Shown: piece by piece, positions 62,171 to 64,000 of the stretch
Position numbering within the stretch: the first letter of the stretch is position 1
Layout: the number at the start of each line of letters is the position of its first letter
Assembly: GCA_009772985.1 (NCBI GenBank)
Contig: WOUS01000008.1
Span: 29,332-93,331 of the forward strand
DNA: 64,000 nt
Source: Anaerolineaceae bacterium
GTDB lineage: Bacteria; Chloroflexota; Anaerolineae; Anaerolineales; Villigracilaceae
Direction: 5' to 3'
Program-made: the position numbers and the translations under genes
Notes under the pieces: model-generated
Databases searched by the model: none
What the model saw: the letters and a program-made list of their open reading frames with translations, nothing else
Told to the model about the DNA's origin: nothing

Positions 62171-64000
62171 TTACGGCTGCACGGTCAGTTTCAGCAGCGC
62201 CCTGCCAATGGATTGCGCCAGCAGCGAGCTGTCCTCCTCCAGCAGGACGACCACGGCCAGCGGCGTTCCCTGCCAGTCGGGCAGCGTCCCGCCCAGATAC
62301 CAGGCGAACGCGCCGTCGGCCGTGCGCACCAGCGCGACCCATTCCCAGAACGGCTGCCCGTTGACCATCAACGCATCGGCGGTCTGGTTCGCGCCCTCCG
62401 CCGGGAATGCCTGGACCGGGTCGCTGAGCGCCGGCAGGACCACCCATCCCTGCGCGGGGGTGTCCACCGCCATTGCCAGCCGCGGCGCGGGGCGGACGCC
62501 GTCGTTGCTGAGGGCCGCGGCGGCCAGCGCCATCTGCAGCGGGCTGACGCGCAACTCGTCCGCCGGGGAGACGGATTCGGCCACCGGCAGGCGCAGGTCG
62601 GGGGCGGTGTAGAAGCCAAGGGCGGCGTACAGGGCCGTCAGGTCTGCGGCGGCCGTCTCGTCCGGGACCAGCCCGGAGGCCTGGAGAAAGGCTGACAACG
62701 CGCCGCCGGGCGGATACATGCCCTGCGCGGCGCGGTCGAGCAGGGGTGTGGCCGGGTCCTGGTTCAATTGCGGGGCGTCGGCATCCAGCGTGGACGGGTC
62801 AAAGGTTGGGTGGGAGGCCATCGCTAAAATTTCGCCGGTCTGCGCGTCGAGCAGGACGATTACCCCGGCGTGGTTCCCGAGCAGGGAATCGGCGCGCCGT
62901 TGGAGGTCGAGATCCAGGCTGAGGCGCACGTCCAGTCCCGGCGGCGGCTGGCCGTAGAACAGATGGTCGAACCAGATGAGGCTGGCGGGATTCCCCTGCA
63001 GGCCGCGCAGGTACGGGTCGAGGCTGGCTTCGAGGCCGGCCTGGCCGTAGGCCGGGCTGGTGTAGCCGGCGACCGGCGCGAGGTCCGGATAGGCGTAGAC
63101 GCGCACGAAGTCGCCCGCCGTGCCGGTGGTGGCGTTGACCGGTTCCCCGTTCCGGTCGAGCAGGCTGCCGCGCTGCACGTAGCGGTCGGCGATGGCGCGG
63201 CGGGCGTTGTCGGTGCGGGTCAGCAGGTCGGGGCCGCGCACGACCGCCCACCAGCCGTTGGCCAGGGCGGCGGCGAGCAGGCCGAGGCCGAGCAGTCCGC
63301 CCAGCAGCAGGTACGGACGCGGGTTCGGCAGGGGGGCCGGTTCCTCATCCCGGGCGGAAATGAGCAGGAGCAGGAGCAGCGCGGCGAGCGATGTCAGCAG
63401 GGACGAGCCGCCGTACGAAACGAACGGCAGGGTCACGCCGGTGAGGGGCAGGACGCGCAGGTTGCCGCCGATGATGAGGATGGACTGCGCGCCGAGGTAG
63501 GCCGTCAGCCCGGCGGCCAGGATGCGGCGGAAACGGTCGGGGGCGCGCAGGGCGGTGATGATGCCGCGGGCGGCGAAAATGCCGATCAGCAGGAGCAGGC
63601 CCAGGGTCCCGGCCAGCCCCGTTTCTTCCGCAATGGCAGAGAAGACGAAGTCCGAGATTGCCACCGGGACGAGGCCGGGGCTGCCCATCCCAGGGCCGCG
63701 CCCCAGCAGGCCGCCGTTGGCAACCGCCAGCAGGGCCTGCACGATCTGGTAGGAGCGCCCGCTGGGGTCGAGCCAGGGGTTCAGCCAGGCGTCCACGCGG
63801 ATGCGCACCACGTCGAAGAGGAAGTAGGCGGCCACGCCCGCGAGGGCCAGCCCGGCCAGGCTGGCGAGCAGGACGCGCTTTTTCCCCGAGGCGAGGAAGA
63901 GGATGGCGGTGTAGAGGAAAATGAAAATCGAGGCGGCGCCGAGGTCGCGCTGGACGAACAGGAGCAGGAGCGCCAGCCCGGTGACGGCGGCGGTGGGGAC
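62171..64000 (-). CDS. FtsW/RodA-type glycosyltransferase fused to a degenerate transpeptidase domain (partial, runs off the window)
   Basis: At least 609 aa; the N-terminus lies beyond 64000. The first part has SEDS motifs: VQRDLGAASIFIFLYTA, SYQIVQALLAVANGGLLGRGPGMGSPGLVPVAISDFVFSAIAEETGL and GVTLPFVSYGGSSLL. After two TM segments and a linker comes a penicillin-binding-protein-like domain: RGSLLDRNGEPV, LDPYLRG, LSLDLDLQRRADSLL, VLLDAQTGEILAMASHPTFDP. The catalytic SxxK position reads GGALS (in MYPPGGALSAFL), and a KTG motif is not found, so the transpeptidase domain is probably inactive. Such a fusion would join a peptidoglycan polymerase to its class B PBP-like partner in one chain. Confidence 0.88.
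   Translation of the reverse strand, partial: VPTAAVTGLALLLLFVQRDLGAASIFIFLYTAILFLASGKKRVLLASLAGLALAGVAAYFLFDVVRIRVDAWLNPWLDPSGRSYQIVQALLAVANGGLLGRGPGMGSPGLVPVAISDFVFSAIAEETGLAGTLGLLLLIGIFAARGIITALRAPDRFRRILAAGLTAYLGAQSILIIGGNLRVLPLTGVTLPFVSYGGSSLLTSLAALLLLLLISARDEEPAPLPNPRPYLLLGGLLGLGLLAAALANGWWAVVRGPDLLTRTDNARRAIADRYVQRGSLLDRNGEPVNATTGTAGDFVRVYAYPDLAPVAGYTSPAYGQAGLEASLDPYLRGLQGNPASLIWFDHLFYGQPPPGLDVRLSLDLDLQRRADSLLGNHAGVIVLLDAQTGEILAMASHPTFDPSTLDADAPQLNQDPATPLLDRAAQGMYPPGGALSAFLQASGLVPDETAAADLTALYAALGFYTAPDLRLPVAESVSPADELRVSPLQMALAAAALSNDGVRPAPRLAMAVDTPAQGWVVLPALSDPVQAFPAEGANQTADALMVNGQPFWEWVALVRTADGAFAWYLGGTLPDWQGTPLAVVVLLEEDSSLLAQSIGRALLKLTVQP

Overview
The window is 64 kb of GC-rich chromosomal DNA with tightly packed housekeeping genes on both strands, separated by an unusually large number of palindromic and inverted repeats. 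The organism is most likely an anaerobe or microaerophile of the Chloroflexota, probably class Anaerolineae. This is an inference from the RNase J, yabE-like/rsmA overlap, FtsW-transpeptidase fusion, zinc-ribbon/LysM anchor, PT-rich lipoproteins and the many genes that begin 6 nt after a -10 box. No rRNA or tRNA gene was seen to fix the taxonomy, and no CRISPR array was found.

Layout. 0.1-6 kb: protein-isoaspartate methyltransferase, an anchored sugar-binding-like protein, RNase J, a GNAT acetyltransferase and an NfeD/SPFH membrane pair. 6-8.7 kb: wecC and wecB, which make UDP-ManNAcA from UDP-GlcNAc. 8.8-11.1 kb: an AT-richer NACHT NTPase with a membrane-embedded C-terminus, bounded by inverted repeats. 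11-17 kb: rsmA with an overlapping yabE-like gene, a BrnT-type toxin-antitoxin pair, DinB-like protein, cation transporter, SpoU rRNA methyltransferase, a Cys-rich acidic protein and VKOR. 17.5-24.6 kb: RelA/SpoT, YbaK, an orphan amino-acid ABC ATPase, and RtcB RNA ligase with archease. 24.7-32 kb: recJ interrupted by an in-frame amber codon, a GxxExxY protein inside inverted repeats, a RecB-like nuclease, transporter, kinase, a frameshifted RRM protein and a class III aminotransferase. 32-36 kb: M23 peptidase, CarD, small proteins and lipoproteins. 35.8-42.4 kb: a defence island in which a type III restriction-modification operon carries an AAA ATPase/TOPRIM pair between mod and res. 42.7-46.2 kb: thioredoxin reductase, malate dehydrogenase and citrate synthase. 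46.3-50 kb: a frameshifted P-loop ATPase, a methyltransferase and a LysM protein. 50-53.7 kb: E1 alpha and E1 beta of a 2-oxoacid dehydrogenase followed by a lipoyl/E3-binding/NeuD-type acetyltransferase fusion. 53.7-60 kb: Tat-exported amidohydrolase, HEAT-repeat protein, membrane protein, alcohol dehydrogenase. 60-64 kb: tyrS behind a probable tyrosine leader-peptide attenuator, a four-helix-bundle protein inside inverted repeats, and an FtsW/transpeptidase-like fusion running off the window.

Most interesting points: (1) the E1-E2-like-sugar acetyltransferase set at 50.5-53.7 kb, which suggests acetyl transfer from pyruvate through a lipoyl arm to a sugar; (2) a textbook-looking ribosome-mediated attenuator in front of tyrS; (3) the ATPase/TOPRIM pair embedded in a type III RM operon; (4) several families of palindromic elements that sit in intergenic regions, abut or supply stop codons, lie in frame inside genes, and bracket small accessory genes; (5) at least seven genes with TANAAT-N6-start, which predicts widespread leaderless mRNAs.
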